Origin: Nitrospirales bacterium
GTDB lineage: Bacteria > Nitrospirota > Nitrospiria > Nitrospirales > UBA8639
NCBI GenBank assembly: GCA_020027205.1
Contig: JAHRAQ010000012.1
Location: 16,426 to 80,425, forward strand
Reading direction: 5' to 3'
DNA length: 64,000 nt
Each line of letters starts with the position of its first letter. Positions within the stretch are counted from its first letter, which is position 1. The notes under the pieces were generated by a model. That model was given only the letters and a program-made list of their open reading frames with translations, was not told the origin of the DNA and did no database searches. This document shows positions 44,313 to 53,984 of this stretch, in pieces. The position numbers were made by a program, and so were the translations under genes.

Positions 44313-45592
44313 GACGCCCGACTTTCCATGGCACGGGCGTGGGCCTGCAACCCCTCCATGCCCGCCAGCCGTCTGACGTGCGGGGTGACGGCTTTGAGTC
44401 GTGCCCCGGTATAGGCCACGATATTCGACTTTTTCAGATAATCATCCACGGACAGCGCCGAAAAAAATCTCGCGGAGCCTCCGGTCGGCAGCACGTGATT
44501 CGGCCCGGCCACGTAATCCGCCACGGCCGGCGGCGTCTGGCGTCCCATGAAAATCGCGCCGGCGTGCCGGATCCGTTTCATGTGATCAAACGGCCGCGGC
44601 AGCAGAAGTTCCAAATGTTCGGGCGCGATGGCGTTGGCCGCGTCAAAGGCGTCCCGCAGCGTCGCCACGACGAAAATAACCGCATGGCGCCCCACGGCGC
44701 GCGCCGCGATGCGCCGCCGCGTCAGCCGGGGCAGTTGCGCGCGAATTTCCCGCTGCACCTTCCCGGCCAGCGACGCCGAGGTCGTCACCAGCCAGACGCG
44801 CGCCTCTTCATCGTGTTCCGCCTCGCACAGCAGGTCGGCGGCGCAGTGGGCGGGGTTGGCGGAGGCATCGGCGATCACCAGCAACTCGCTCGGGCCGGCG
44901 ATCATATCGATGTCCACGGCCCCATACACCAGGCGTTTGGCCGCCGCCACGTACCGGTTGCCCGGCCCCACGATTTTATCCGCTCTGGGAATCCGTTTGG
45001 TGCCGTAGGCCAGCGCCCCGATCGCCTGCGCGCCGCCCACCCGGTACACTTCGTCCACGCCGGCAATCTCCGCCGCCGCCAGCAAACAGGGCGCCACGTC
45101 GCCCGACCTCGTCGGACTGCACATGACCACCCGCCGCACGCCGGCGACTTTCGCGGGGATCGCGTTCATCAACACCGTGGACGGATACAACGCAGTCCCC
45201 CCCGGCACGTACAACCCCACGACGTCCAACGGCGTGATCAGTTGGCCGAGTGTCACGCCCCCGTCGTCGCGCACCCAGGTCGACCGCAGTTGCGCGCGAT
45301 GAAACGCGCGAATGCGCCGGGCGGCAAAACGCAGGGCCTGAAGATCCGCGCGCGGCACGCGGGCGCAGGCCCGCCGAATGTCCCCCGGGGACACGCGAAA
45401 CCGTCCCGGCGACAGCGACAACCCGTCGAATTGTTTGACGTACCGGACCACCGCGGCGTCCCCTCGGCGCGCCACGTCGTCCACGATGCGCCGCACGGCG
45501 GTGTCGATCGCGGCCCGTTGCGCCTCGCCCCGATGGCACACGCGGGCCATCGCCTTCGGATAGCGCGCCTCATGTGAAAAGACAATGGTCAC
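44309..45592 (-). CDS. hisD: Histidinol dehydrogenase
   Basis: NAD-dependent two-step oxidation of histidinol to histidine. 427 residues: YVPGGTALYPSTVLMNAIPAKVAGV, GGAQAIGALAYGT, IVGPGNRYVAAAKRLVYG, DMIAGPSELLVIADASANP, DLLCEAEHD, and the zinc/active-site stretches PEHLELL and GPNHVLPTGG. Start and stop overlap hisG and hisB by four bases each, indicating one polycistron. Confidence 0.96.
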   Translation of the reverse strand: MTIVFSHEARYPKAMARVCHRGEAQRAAIDTAVRRIVDDVARRGDAAVVRYVKQFDGLSLSPGRFRVSPGDIRRACARVPRADLQALRFAARRIRAFHRAQLRSTWVRDDGGVTLGQLITPLDVVGLYVPGGTALYPSTVLMNAIPAKVAGVRRVVMCSPTRSGDVAPCLLAAAEIAGVDEVYRVGGAQAIGALAYGTKRIPRADKIVGPGNRYVAAAKRLVYGAVDIDMIAGPSELLVIADASANPAHCAADLLCEAEHDEEARVWLVTTSASLAGKVQREIRAQLPRLTRRRIAARAVGRHAVIFVVATLRDAFDAANAIAPEHLELLLPRPFDHMKRIRHAGAIFMGRQTPPAVADYVAGPNHVLPTGGSARFFSALSVDDYLKKSNIVAYTGARLKAVTPHVRRLAGMEGLQAHARAMESRAS

Positions 45593-46254
45593 CGGCCCGC
45601 CGAACGTCCCGCCGCCGCGGGGCGGCTCTTGCGAAGCCGCGTGATCATCGCGGTGATCTTTTGATGTTTCATTTTCAGACTGGCGCGATTCACGATCAGG
45701 CGCGCGGTGGATTCGGCGATCATCTCCGTTTCCCGCAGATGATGGGCTTTCAGCGTCCGCCCGCTCGACACCAGATCCACGATCCGGTCCGCCAGGCCCA
45801 CCACCGGCGCCAACTCGATGGACCCGTAGAGTTTGATAATTTCCACCGGCGTCCCCCGTTCATTAAAATACCGTTCCGTGATGTTGGGATACTTCGTGGC
45901 CACCCGCAGTTTGGACGACAACCGCGGCCGGCGTTCCGGCTCGTCCACCGCCGCCACGCAAATCCGGCACCACCCGATGCGCAGGTCCAGGGGTTCGTAC
46001 ACGTCCAACTGCTGCTCCAGAAGGGCATCTTTGCCCGCCACGCCCACGTCGGCCGCGCCGTATTCCACGTAGGTGGGCACGTCCGTCGGCCGGATCATCA
46101 GAAACGACAGGCCCGCCGCCGGCGCGTCCAGCACCATGGCGCGGTCATCGAACGACGCCGCCCCCGCGTCCAGATAACCCGCCTTCCGAAACAGGGCCAG
46201 CGCCGGCGCCAGGAGTTTCCCCTTCGACAACGCCACCGTCACCACGTCACTCAT
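45589..46254 (-). CDS. hisG: ATP phosphoribosyltransferase, short form
   Basis: First committed step: PRPP plus ATP to phosphoribosyl-ATP. 221 residues, so this is the short HisG(S) type that normally needs the regulatory subunit HisZ; no hisZ is in the window. Motifs: VTVALSKGKLLAPALALFRKAG, VPTYVEYGAADVGVAGKD and the PRPP loop region DLVSSGRTLKAHHL. It overlaps murA upstream and hisD downstream by four bases each. Confidence 0.95.
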   Translation of the reverse strand: MSDVVTVALSKGKLLAPALALFRKAGYLDAGAASFDDRAMVLDAPAAGLSFLMIRPTDVPTYVEYGAADVGVAGKDALLEQQLDVYEPLDLRIGWCRICVAAVDEPERRPRLSSKLRVATKYPNITERYFNERGTPVEIIKLYGSIELAPVVGLADRIVDLVSSGRTLKAHHLRETEMIAESTARLIVNRASLKMKHQKITAMITRLRKSRPAAAGRSAGR

Positions 46255-47510
46255 GCGCGGCCCCGCTCCCGCCGGATGACCGCCCCCAGGCCCCGCAGTT
46301 TTTCCTCGATGCGTTCATAGCCGCGTTCCATGTGATAAATCCTGGCCAGGGCCGTCTCGCCCGACGCCGCCAACCCGGCCAGCAGGAGGCCCGCGCCGGC
46401 GCGCAGGTCCGACGCCATGACCGGCGCGCCCGACAACCCGTCGCATCCTTTCACAACGGCCCGCGCTCCATCAACCGTCACCGCCGCCCCCAGGCGCCGC
46501 AACTCCGGGACGTGCAGCCACCGCCCTTCGAACACGGACTCCGTGATGACGCTCGTCCCCTCGGCCAGACACAGCAGAGCCATCATCGGAGCCTGCAAGT
46601 CCGTGGGAAACCCCGGATAGGGCGCCGTCGCCACGTCCACCGCCCGCAGGCGCCGCGGCGCCGCCACCGTGACCGACCGCGCCGCCGCCGTCACCTCCGC
46701 CCCCGCGCCCCGCAGCGCCGACAGCGCCGCCTCCAGATGCCCCGGCCGGCACCGGTCCACTTCGACCCGCCCGCCCGTCATCGCGCCGGCGCACAGATAC
46801 GTGCCCGTTTCCACGCGGTCGGGAATCACCTCATGCGCCGCCCCCCGCAACGCCGGCACCCCTTCGATCACCACCCGCGCGGACCCGGCGCCGTCGATCT
46901 TCGCCCCGCGCGCGATCAAAAAATCCGCCAAGTCGACCACCTCCGGCTCACAGGCCGCGTTGGTCAGCACCGTTGTCCCGCGCGCCAGACACGCCGCCAT
47001 CATCACATTCTCCGTCCCCGTCACCGTCGGCATTCGGAACGCCACCGGCGCGCCCGTCAACCCCGCCGTCCGCGCCCGGATGCACCCATGCTCCAGCGAC
47101 ACCGCCGCCCCCAGACGCCGCAGCCCGTCCACGTGCCAGTCCACCGGCCGCGGCCCAATCGCGCACCCGCCCGGCAGCGACACCGCCGCCTCCCCGCACC
47201 GCGCCAACAGCGGCCCCAGCACCAGCACGCCGGCTCGCATCGTCTTGACCAAATCATACGGCGCCTCGACCGACCGCACCGCCGTCGAGTCCACCGTCAC
47301 CCGGCCCGCTTCCCGCGTGACCGACACCCCCAGCACTTTCAGGAGTTCCAGCATCGTGCCCACGTCCCGCACCGCCGGCACGTTGGAGATGACGCATTCC
47401 CCCGCGCCCAACAGCGTCGACGCCAGAATCGGCAACGCCGCGTTCTTCGCCCCCGACGCCGTCACGCGCCCCTCCAGCCGCCGCCCCCCCGTCACAATCA
47501 AACGATCCAC
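46251..47510 (-). CDS. murA: UDP-N-acetylglucosamine 1-carboxyvinyltransferase
   Basis: First committed step of peptidoglycan synthesis, target of fosfomycin. 419 residues, two inside-out alpha/beta domains: begins GGRRLEGRVTASGAKNAALP, with catalytic Cys in SLPGGCAIGPRPVDWH (so fosfomycin-sensitive type), NVMMAACLARGTT, GFPTDLQAPMMALLCLAEG and the closing GGETALARIYHMERGYERIEEKL-type region. It overlaps hisG by four bases, so wall synthesis and histidine genes share a transcript, as in Nitrospira-like genomes. Confidence 0.96.
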   Translation of the reverse strand: MDRLIVTGGRRLEGRVTASGAKNAALPILASTLLGAGECVISNVPAVRDVGTMLELLKVLGVSVTREAGRVTVDSTAVRSVEAPYDLVKTMRAGVLVLGPLLARCGEAAVSLPGGCAIGPRPVDWHVDGLRRLGAAVSLEHGCIRARTAGLTGAPVAFRMPTVTGTENVMMAACLARGTTVLTNAACEPEVVDLADFLIARGAKIDGAGSARVVIEGVPALRGAAHEVIPDRVETGTYLCAGAMTGGRVEVDRCRPGHLEAALSALRGAGAEVTAAARSVTVAAPRRLRAVDVATAPYPGFPTDLQAPMMALLCLAEGTSVITESVFEGRWLHVPELRRLGAAVTVDGARAVVKGCDGLSGAPVMASDLRAGAGLLLAGLAASGETALARIYHMERGYERIEEKLRGLGAVIRRERGRA

Positions 47511-47596
47511 GCACCCCCCTGCGTTATTCCGTCCCTCCCGTCATGCCGTCCCCGTCCGTCATGCCATCCGTCATGCCTCCTTCTCTATCATTCCCC

Positions 47597-47667
47597 TTTT
47601 CTCTTTCCGTCATTCCCGTTTCTCTCCCCTCCGTCATTCCCGACATTTTTAATCGGGAATCCATCCT
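47597..47667. repeat. REP-like unit upstream of murA
   Basis: GTCATTCCCGACATTTTTAATCGGGAATCC preceded by a TTTCCGTCATTCCCG half-copy. It is followed at once by the T-rich segment and TTGACTTCGCA module that also occurs at 63868-63897. Confidence 0.8.
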
Positions 47668-47870
47668 TTTTTTTGGGAACTATTGAGTTGACTTCGCACC
47701 AATCACGACGGGGCGTGTGTGACACGCCCCTGACACGCGCCGACGAACGTGCGGCGCATGTAGTAACGGCGTCTGGGACAGGCGCATCTGCGCGTGGAGG
47801 TAGCCTCAAGAGAGGGCCTGTGAAACGCGAAATTGTACGGGGCTATGCTCATGCGTAGTCAAGTAAATAT
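47668..47870. other. Unexplained structured non-coding stretch upstream of murA
   Basis: After TTTTTTGGGAAC..TTGACTTCGCA it contains a perfect hairpin GGGGCGTGT-GTG-ACACGCCCC (47710-47730), several further GC-rich inverted repeats, the purine-rich AGGTAGCCTCAAGAGAGGGC and an end at CCCTTTTTTTTCC (near 47868-47885). No convincing reading frame. It could be a small RNA gene or the remnant of a group II intron starting GTGTG; neither is established. Confidence 0.35.
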
Positions 47871-47917
47871 GTCCCTTTTTTTTCCTCGTCCTTTTGTTTT
47901 CGCCCTGCCATTAACAT

Positions 47918-48058
47918 CTTACGGATGGATTCCGCGCACCCACAGTTCTCCTGCCACTGAACATCATCGACGCGGAATGACGGAAATCAGGATGGACCTT
48001 CGGAGCATTTGCCGTTGGCAAATGCTTCCCGACAAAAGACGTCGGGAATGACGGAGGG
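47918..48058. repeat. REP-like repeats downstream of prmC
   Basis: A reversed long-loop unit (GGATTCCGCGCACC..GCGGAATGACGG) followed by the alternative-edge unit GGACCTTCGGAGCATTTGCC..GGCAAATGCTTCCCGAC and a closing half. Nothing else is seen in the 47.9-48.1 kb gap. Confidence 0.8.
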
Positions 48059-48078
48059 AGACAAATGCCGTCACGCCG

Positions 48079-49056
48079 TCATGCCCGCGTCCGCTCCAGA
48101 CACACCACCCGCTCGACCCCCGCCGCATCCCGGCGCACCTCGCGCACCGCCCATGCCCCGCCGCAGGCCCGCGCCCGGCGGCACACCGCCCCGGCCTGAC
48201 CCGCTCCCACCTCCATCACCAGCAGCCCGCCCGGCCGCACCCACGTCCGGCCCTCCGCCAGCAGGCGGTCGTACCACGCCAGCCCGTCCGGCCCGCCATC
48301 CAGCGCGTCACGCGGTTCGAACAGGCGCACGTCCGGCGGCAACTCGTCCACGTCCGCCGATGGAATGTAGGGCGGATTCGACACCATCACCGACACCGTC
48401 CCCGCGCCCACGCATCCCGACAACGCCGCCGGCCCGTCGCCGTTGACCAACCGCACCCGGTCGCCGACGCCGTGCCGCCGCGCATTCTCCTCCGCCAGAT
48501 GCAACGCCGGCAGACTGCAATCCGTCGCCACCACCCGCGCCGACGGCCGCGCCAGCGCCAGCGACACCGCCACGCATCCCGACCCCGTGCCCACGTCCAC
48601 CATCGGCCCGCGTTCATCCGCCGCCGCCGTCGTCGCCGCCAGCACCGCCTCGACCAGCGTCTCGGTGTCGGGCCGTGGAATGAACACCCCGCGCCGCACC
48701 AGAAACTCACGCCCCAGAAACGGCTGCGTCCCCACGATGTACTGCAACGGCTCACGCGCCGCCCGCCGGCGAAACGCCGACGCCGCCCGCGCCCACTCCG
48801 CGGCCGTCACCCGCCGGTCAGGATGCGCGAACACCGCCGCCCGCGAACACCCCAGCGCCGCCTCCATCAGCCAGAACGTCTCGCCATCGGCGTTGTCCAC
48901 CCCGGCCTCGCGCAGCATGGCCGCGCCCCGTTGCCACGCGGCCCACAGCGTCACCCCGTCGCCGCCGTCGTCGGCGTCCCCGTCGGCGTCGCCGGCGTCG
49001 GCGCCGTGCCGCGCCCGCCCCCGGCGTAACCGGCCGGCATCCGTCGCCGCCGTCAC
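48079..49056 (-). CDS. prmC: Release factor glutamine methyltransferase
   Basis: Methylates the GGQ glutamine of release factors using SAM. 325 residues. After a ~35-residue Asp/Gly/Ala-rich N-terminal extension comes the helical recognition domain (ARAASAFRRRAAREPLQYIVG), then GREFLVRRGVFIPRPDTE and the Rossmann-type methyltransferase core VDVGTGSGCVAVSLA, with the catalytic NPPYIPS motif. Its start overlaps the prfA stop by four bases, the usual prfA-prmC coupling. Length above the ~280 norm is due to the extension. Confidence 0.94.
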   Translation of the reverse strand: MTAATDAGRLRRGRARHGADAGDADGDADDGGDGVTLWAAWQRGAAMLREAGVDNADGETFWLMEAALGCSRAAVFAHPDRRVTAAEWARAASAFRRRAAREPLQYIVGTQPFLGREFLVRRGVFIPRPDTETLVEAVLAATTAAADERGPMVDVGTGSGCVAVSLALARPSARVVATDCSLPALHLAEENARRHGVGDRVRLVNGDGPAALSGCVGAGTVSVMVSNPPYIPSADVDELPPDVRLFEPRDALDGGPDGLAWYDRLLAEGRTWVRPGGLLVMEVGAGQAGAVCRRARACGGAWAVREVRRDAAGVERVVCLERTRA

Positions 49057-50177
49057 GACCGCCCCGTTCCCATCCCGGCCCCGTCGTTCTCCGGATCCCG
49101 CGCCTCGTCCAGCGCGGCCACCAGCGCGCGCAGGTCCCCGTCCAGCACCGCGTTCAGGGTATGCACGCTCAAGCCAATCCGGTGATCCGTGACGCGATTC
49201 TGCGGATAATTGTAGGTGCGAATTTTTTCACTCCGGTCACCGGCGCCCACTTGCGCCCGGCGTTGTTCGGCGACGGCGGCGACCTGTTTGTCGCGTTCCG
49301 CGTCGCCGATGCGCGTGCGCAGCGTCCGCATGGCCTTGTCCCGGTTCTTGAGTTGCGACCGCTCGTCCTGGCACGTCACCACCATGCCGGTGGGCAGATG
49401 GGTGATGCGCACGGCCGAGTAGGTGGTGTTGACGCTTTGCCCGCCCGCGCCCGACGAACAAAACGTGTCCACGCGAAGATCTTTCGGATCAAGATGCACG
49501 TCGACGTCCTCCACTTCGGGCATCACCGCCACGGTCACCGTGGAGGTGTGAATGCGTCCGCTCGCCTCCGTGGCCGGGACGCGCTGGACGCGGTGGACCC
49601 CGCTTTCATGCCGAAAGGCGGCGAACGCCCCCGTGCCCTCCACCAGCACGATGGCGTCCCTGATCCCGCCGATGCCGGTCTCGCCGGCGTCAATCAGTTG
49701 CGCCCGCAGCCCCCGTTTTTCCGCGTAGCGCAGATACATGCGCAGCACCTCGCCGGCAAACAGGCCCGCTTCGCCGCCGCCGGCGCCGGCGCGGATTTCG
49801 ATGAAGGAGTTTTTGTCGTCGTCGGCGCGGCGGGGGCGCAGCAACGCCCGTGCCTGTTCCTCCATGCGGGCGCGGCGTTCCCGCAGCGCCGCCGCCTCAT
49901 CAACGGCCAGCGACCGGAGGGCGGCGTCCAGGTGCGGCTCGCCGAGCATCCGCTCCGTCCCGTCAAGGTCCCGCAACACGGCCTGATAGTCCGCAAACAG
50001 CCGGCTGACTTCTTCGATGTCGGCCCGCTCCTTGTTGCGGGCAATCACCAGCGACGGACGGCCAAGGACCGCGGGGTCCGCCAGTTGACCGGTCAAATCC
50101 TCATAGCGGCGCGCCACGGCTTCCCACTGGGCGCGCCATCCCTCAACGGGGCCGTTTTCCGTCTTGTCGTCGGACAT
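49053..50177 (-). CDS. prfA: Peptide chain release factor 1
   Basis: Ends translation at UAA and UAG. 374 residues from ATG 50177. Domain 3 carries GSGAGGQ-type [10 protein letters not shown] with the catalytic GGQ, and the recognition tripeptide PAT occurs in [14 protein letters not shown], marking RF1 and not RF2. [18 protein letters not shown] near the C-terminus is diagnostic. An in-frame start at 50210 would add 11 residues. Downstream prmC modifies its GGQ. rpmE and rho lie upstream, a conserved order. Confidence 0.96.
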   Translation of the reverse strand: MSDDKTENGPVEGWRAQWEAVARRYEDLTGQLADPAVLGRPSLVIARNKERADIEEVSRLFADYQAVLRDLDGTERMLGEPHLDAALRSLAVDEAAALRERRARMEEQARALLRPRRADDDKNSFIEIRAGAGGGEAGLFAGEVLRMYLRYAEKRGLRAQLIDAGETGIGGIRDAIVLVEGTGAFAAFRHESGVHRVQRVPATEASGRIHTSTVTVAVMPEVEDVDVHLDPKDLRVDTFCSSGAGGQSVNTTYSAVRITHLPTGMVVTCQDERSQLKNRDKAMRTLRTRIGDAERDKQVAAVAEQRRAQVGAGDRSEKIRTYNYPQNRVTDHRIGLSVHTLNAVLDGDLRALVAALDEARDPENDGAGMGTGRS

Positions 50178-50261
50178 GAGATACACCGCTCCACACGAGG
50201 CAACAGACATTGGAACTCATTGGAACTCCACGAAACGCGATCGGCCTGGGAACGGGGCGGG

Positions 50262-50594
50262 CTAGGCTTTGGTTTTGACGTTGGTTTTGGGTTTGGGTTT
50301 GGCCTTGATTCTGGCTTTGGGTTTCATGCTGGGTTTGATGCTGGGCTTGATGTTCGTTCTGGTTTTGGGTTTGGTTTTGGCGGCGGGGCGGACGGCGGGG
50401 CCGGCGTATTTTTTCTTAAACCGCTCCACGCGGCCTTCCGTGTCGACGATCTTCTGCGTGCCGGTAAAGAAAGGATGGCAGGCGGAACAAATATCCACCT
50501 TCAACGAGCCGGCGGCGGAACGGGTTTCGAAGGTCATGCCGCACGCGCAACTGACCGTCGCCGTGACGTATTCGGGATGAATGTCCGCCTTCAT
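50262..50594 (-). CDS. rpmE: 50S ribosomal protein L31 with a long basic tail
   Basis: Large-subunit protein at the subunit interface. Residues 1-68 are a zinc-binding (C+) L31: [19 protein letters not shown], then [18 protein letters not shown] and [15 protein letters not shown]. Cys residues at about 16, 18, 36 and 39 form the zinc site. Residues ~70-110 are a Lys/Pro/Thr repeat tail ([20 protein letters not shown]) encoded by degenerate GGTTTTGG-type tandem DNA. It makes the protein ~40 residues longer than usual and could bind rRNA. Sits between rho and prfA. Confidence 0.95.
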   Translation of the reverse strand: MKADIHPEYVTATVSCACGMTFETRSAAGSLKVDICSACHPFFTGTQKIVDTEGRVERFKKKYAGPAVRPAAKTKPKTRTNIKPSIKPSMKPKARIKAKPKPKTNVKTKA

Positions 50595-50685
50595 GGTCTC
50601 ACGTCTCCCAACACATGCCGTTCGCCGTGGCGCACTCGCGTGTTCTGTATCACGAACGACCGGCCGGCGGCAAAGGCGCCCGTCC

Positions 50686-51936
50686 TCACCGATTCATGGA
50701 CTGAAGAAATTCCTGATTGTTCTTGGTCCCGCCGATTTTATCCATCAGAAACTCCATGGCATCCATCGCCCCCAGGGGACTAAGCACTTTGCGCAGGACC
50801 CACATCTTGTTCAGCCGGTCGCCGTCCACCAGCAGGTCTTCTTTCCGCGTCCCCGACTGGCTGATGTCAATGGCCGGGAAGACGCGCTTGTCCGCCAGCC
50901 GGCGGTCCAGATGGACTTCCATATTCCCGGTGCCTTTGAACTCTTCAAAAATGACGTCGTCCATGCGGCTGCCCGTGTCCACCAGGGTGGTCGCCATGAT
51001 GGTGAGGCTGCCGCCGTGTTCGATGTTGCGGGCCGAACCGAAAAACCGCTTGGGCCGTTGCAGCGCGTTGGAATCCAGCCCGCCGGACAGCACCTTGCCG
51101 CTCGGCGGCGCGATGGTGTTGTAGGCCCGCGCCAACCGGGTGACACTGTCGAGCAGAATCACCACGTCGCGTTTGTGCTCCACCAGCCGTTTCGCCTTTT
51201 CCATCACAATCTCGGCGACCTGCGCGTGCCGCTGGGGAGGTTCGTCAAACGTGGAACTGATGACCTCGGCGGTTTTGACCTGCCGCTGCCAGTCCGTGAC
51301 TTCTTCCGGGCGTTCGTCGATCAACAGAACAATCAGTAGAATCTCCGGATGGTTGTGCAGGATGGCGCGGGCCATGGCTTGCAGCAACATGGTTTTCCCC
51401 GTGCGCGGCGCGGCCACGACCAGCCCCCGCTGACCCTTGCCCACGGGCGCAATCAGTTCCATCACCCGCGTGCAGTATTCCTCCGGGTCAAACTCCAGGT
51501 TAATGCGTTCTTCAGGATAAAGCGGGGTCAGGTTGTCGAACAGAATTTCATCCCGCTGCACTTCCGGTTCGTCGTAGTTGATTTTTTCAACTTTCAGCAG
51601 GGCGAAATACCGCTCGCCGCCTTTGGGCGGACGCACCTGCCCGGAGATAATATCGCCCGTGCGGAGACCGAATCGGCGGATTTGCGAGGGCGAGATATAA
51701 ATATCGTCGGGACCGGGCAGATAATTCGACGCCGGCGCGCGCAAAAATCCAAAGCCGTCGGACAGGGTTTCCAACACCCCTTCGCCGACGATGACGCCGT
51801 TCTGCTCCGACTGCCCCTGCAGGATGGCAAAAATCAATTCCTGCTTTTTGAGATTCGAGGACCCTTCAACCTTCAACGAGCGGGCCAGTTCGGCCAGTTC
51901 GCCGATGGATTGCTGTTTTAATTCTGCGAGATACAT
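50686..51936 (-). CDS. rho: Transcription termination factor Rho
   Basis: Hexameric RNA-dependent ATPase that ends transcription. 416 residues from ATG 51936, preceded by GGAG six bases away. The N-terminal Rho_N ([19 protein letters not shown]) and cold-shock-like RNA-binding domain ([20 protein letters not shown]) are followed by the ATPase: Walker [11 protein letters not shown], Walker [18 protein letters not shown]-loop and R-loop region [20 protein letters not shown]. It lacks the long insert seen in actinobacterial Rho. The long leader upstream may allow autoregulation. Confidence 0.97.
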   Translation of the reverse strand: MYLAELKQQSIGELAELARSLKVEGSSNLKKQELIFAILQGQSEQNGVIVGEGVLETLSDGFGFLRAPASNYLPGPDDIYISPSQIRRFGLRTGDIISGQVRPPKGGERYFALLKVEKINYDEPEVQRDEILFDNLTPLYPEERINLEFDPEEYCTRVMELIAPVGKGQRGLVVAAPRTGKTMLLQAMARAILHNHPEILLIVLLIDERPEEVTDWQRQVKTAEVISSTFDEPPQRHAQVAEIVMEKAKRLVEHKRDVVILLDSVTRLARAYNTIAPPSGKVLSGGLDSNALQRPKRFFGSARNIEHGGSLTIMATTLVDTGSRMDDVIFEEFKGTGNMEVHLDRRLADKRVFPAIDISQSGTRKEDLLVDGDRLNKMWVLRKVLSPLGAMDAMEFLMDKIGGTKNNQEFLQSMNR

Positions 51937-52516
51937 AGGACACTCCTGCGGTGGGTTGTACAATGACCGGCCGGAAGGCGGGCCCCTCCCGTCGCGCGGC
52001 GAACATCGGTCTCCCGAACACTCTCACGAAAATCACGAAAAACCATCACACCTCTCCCGTGCCGTCTCTGCCTCATAAAATTCCCGGTTGCCGCGGCCCG
52101 CCGCCGCGACGCCCGTTCCCGAACGTCAATGGAGTCACCACGCGCACGCGCGTCGTGTGCCATGCTCGATGCGGACGGGAATCATGACGCCGGAAGGGGC
52201 GGTCGGACAATCCGCCGCATCGCAGTTAACGAAGGAAGGCCATTTCCTTTGGTCTTGGATCGAAATTGGATCGACGTGCGTTTGATTGCGTCAAAGTGGA
52301 CTTTGATGGACTTTGGACTTTTACTTTTAAGTGGGCTTGCGAATGCGCGGGCTTAACAACTCACGCGGGAACCGGCGGCGGCCTCTTTACGACGAGGCCA
52401 TGCAGAGTTATGGAACCCTTGTATAACACGGCATCACCGATTGTCAACAGTTTCTTTTTCGCATCGAAAAAAATATTCCGGCGGGGCCGCCCCCGTCCGT
52501 CCCCGGGACGCCCCGC
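51937..52516 (-). promoter_or_regulatory. Long rho leader with distal promoter
   Basis: On the minus strand a promoter TTGACA (52447-52442), 16-base spacer, TATACA (52425-52420) lies about 480 bases before the rho start codon. The leader between has no repeat units and includes an A+T-richer stretch with repeated CAAAGTCCA-type motifs (about 52290-52325). Rho is known to repress its own synthesis by early termination in other bacteria; a similar mechanism is inferred, not shown. Confidence 0.55.
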
Positions 52517-52987
52517 TCAACGGGCCGCGTGAGACAACCCCAGGATAACCGCCCATTCACGATCCCGCACCGGCTGCACGGACAGGCGGGAGCCTTTGCG
52601 GAGCAACTCCATCTTTTCCAGGCCGCGCACCGTTCGGAGATGCTCCAACGGCAGCGGCCGGCGAAACACATTCCGCAGGCACACGTCCACCATCACCCAT
52701 CGGGGATTATCTTTTGAACTGTGTTCGTCGAAATAGACGCTGCGGGACCGCCAGGCAAAATAATCGGGATAGGCCGCCCGCACCACCTCGACCACGCCGG
52801 CAATCACCGGAGGGGCCGCGTTGCTGTGGTAAAAAAATGCCAGGTCGCCGACGGCCATGGCCTTCAGAAAATTGCGCGCCTGATAATTTCTCACGCCCTC
52901 CCAGCAGGTCGTCTTGTGGGGCGCGCGCGCCAGGTCGCCGATGGAAAACGTTGAGGGTTCCGATTTCAACAACCAGTAGTGCCGCAT
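52517..52987 (-). CDS. EVE (PUA-like) domain protein
   Basis: 156 residues, entirely an EVE domain: starts YWLLKSEPSTFSIGDL, then WEGVRNYQARNFLK, DLAFFYHSNAAPPVIAGVVEV, and WVMVDVCLRNVF. The aromatic cage residues (W, Y, F) suited to reading a modified base are conserved. Bacterial EVE proteins bind modified cytosine or other modified bases in DNA or RNA and are often found near restriction or toxin genes; human THYN1 is a relative. It is monocistronic here. The modified ligand is unknown. Confidence 0.92.
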   Translation of the reverse strand: MRHYWLLKSEPSTFSIGDLARAPHKTTCWEGVRNYQARNFLKAMAVGDLAFFYHSNAAPPVIAGVVEVVRAAYPDYFAWRSRSVYFDEHSSKDNPRWVMVDVCLRNVFRRPLPLEHLRTVRGLEKMELLRKGSRLSVQPVRDREWAVILGLSHAAR

Positions 52988-53094
52988 GGCCGGGCCTCCC
53001 GCTCACGGCGCCGCGCCGCACGCGCCGGGGCCGGTATCCTACCGCTCTCGACGGCGCCGTTCAACCGGCGCACGCCTATTCTGCTGTCATTCCC

Positions 53095-53455
53095 TATCCC
53101 CTCCTTCCGTCATTCCCGACATTAGTAATCGGGAATCCATCCGGTCAGTAAAGACAAAAGAAGGATGGATTCCCGACAAAAGACGTCGGGAATGACGGAG
53201 GGGAGACAAAGGCCGTCTTCCTCTTCTCCTTCTTCTCCTTCTCCTCCTCTCCTCTTTTTCTCTTTTCCTCCTCTTCTTCCCCTTCCCCTCCGTCATTCCC
53301 GCGTCCTCTCCTTCCGTCATTCCCGACGTTAGTAGTCGGGAATCCATCCTTCTGTTTCCTCGTCCTAACCAAAGAGAAAAACAACTGAAGGATGGATTCC
53401 CGATAAAAGACGTCGGGAATGACAGAGGGGGCGGCCCCGACGTTATTAAATTGGG
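53095..53455. repeat. REP-like repeat array between the EVE and PGPGW genes
   Basis: Inverted short-loop pairs separated by a CTTCTCCTTCTTCTCC pyrimidine tract (about 53220-53285), then a second pair around CCTCGTCCTAACCAAAGAG. The last unit is partly degraded. No gene from 52988 to 53534. Confidence 0.88.
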
Positions 53456-53534
53456 GGACAGAAGGACACTCGGCGGGCCGCCGCCGAACTTGTCGAATTT
53501 TCGTCAAACGTGCTATGTCACACTCACTCGAAGA

Positions 53535-53984
53535 ATGCATCCCATGGCCTCCATCCAGACTGTTGTATCCGACCTCGCGCGCCTGATGCCCGACGGGGCG
53601 CTGATCGTCATCGGCGCCGCCTCGGTCCTGATGTTTGCCGGCACGCTGTTCCTGATTCCCCTGATCGTGATCCGCCTGCCGGCGGATTATTTTCTCCGCT
53701 CCCACGCGCGCGTGTGGATGGAAGGCCGCCATCCCGTGCTGCGCTACGCCGGGCTGACGGTCAAAAACGCGGCGGGCATCGCGCTGTTCATGGCGGGCCT
53801 CGCCATGCTCGTCCTGCCCGGCCAGGGCGTGCTGACCATGCTCATCGGCATCTCCCTGCTCGACGTGCCCGGCAAACGGCGCCTCGAGCGCCGACTGCTC
53901 ACCAACCCCATGGTCTTCCGCGCCATGAACGCCATGCGCCACCGGTGCGGCAAACCCGCGTTGGCGCCGCCGGCATCCCCGTGA
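53535..53984 (+). CDS. PGPGW-type small membrane protein
   Basis: 149 residues from ATG 53535 with two or three membrane helices (GALIVIGAASVLMFAGTLFLI; GIALFMAGLAMLVLPGQGVL). The motif LVLPGQGVLTMLIGISLLD is the PGPGW/YbaN-like signature (PGxGxLTxLxGxxLL). The soluble end has RRLERRLLTNPMVFRAMN. Its role is unknown, though the family is broadly distributed. Its TGA overlaps the cstA ATG (TGATG), so the two are translated together; an auxiliary role for CstA is possible. Confidence 0.82.
   Translation: MHPMASIQTVVSDLARLMPDGALIVIGAASVLMFAGTLFLIPLIVIRLPADYFLRSHARVWMEGRHPVLRYAGLTVKNAAGIALFMAGLAMLVLPGQGVLTMLIGISLLDVPGKRRLERRLLTNPMVFRAMNAMRHRCGKPALAPPASP

Noticed and set aside
47833..48051. A 72-codon frame upstream of prmC on the plus strand
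   Set aside because: Half of it translates the repeat unit; no ribosome-binding site or motif.
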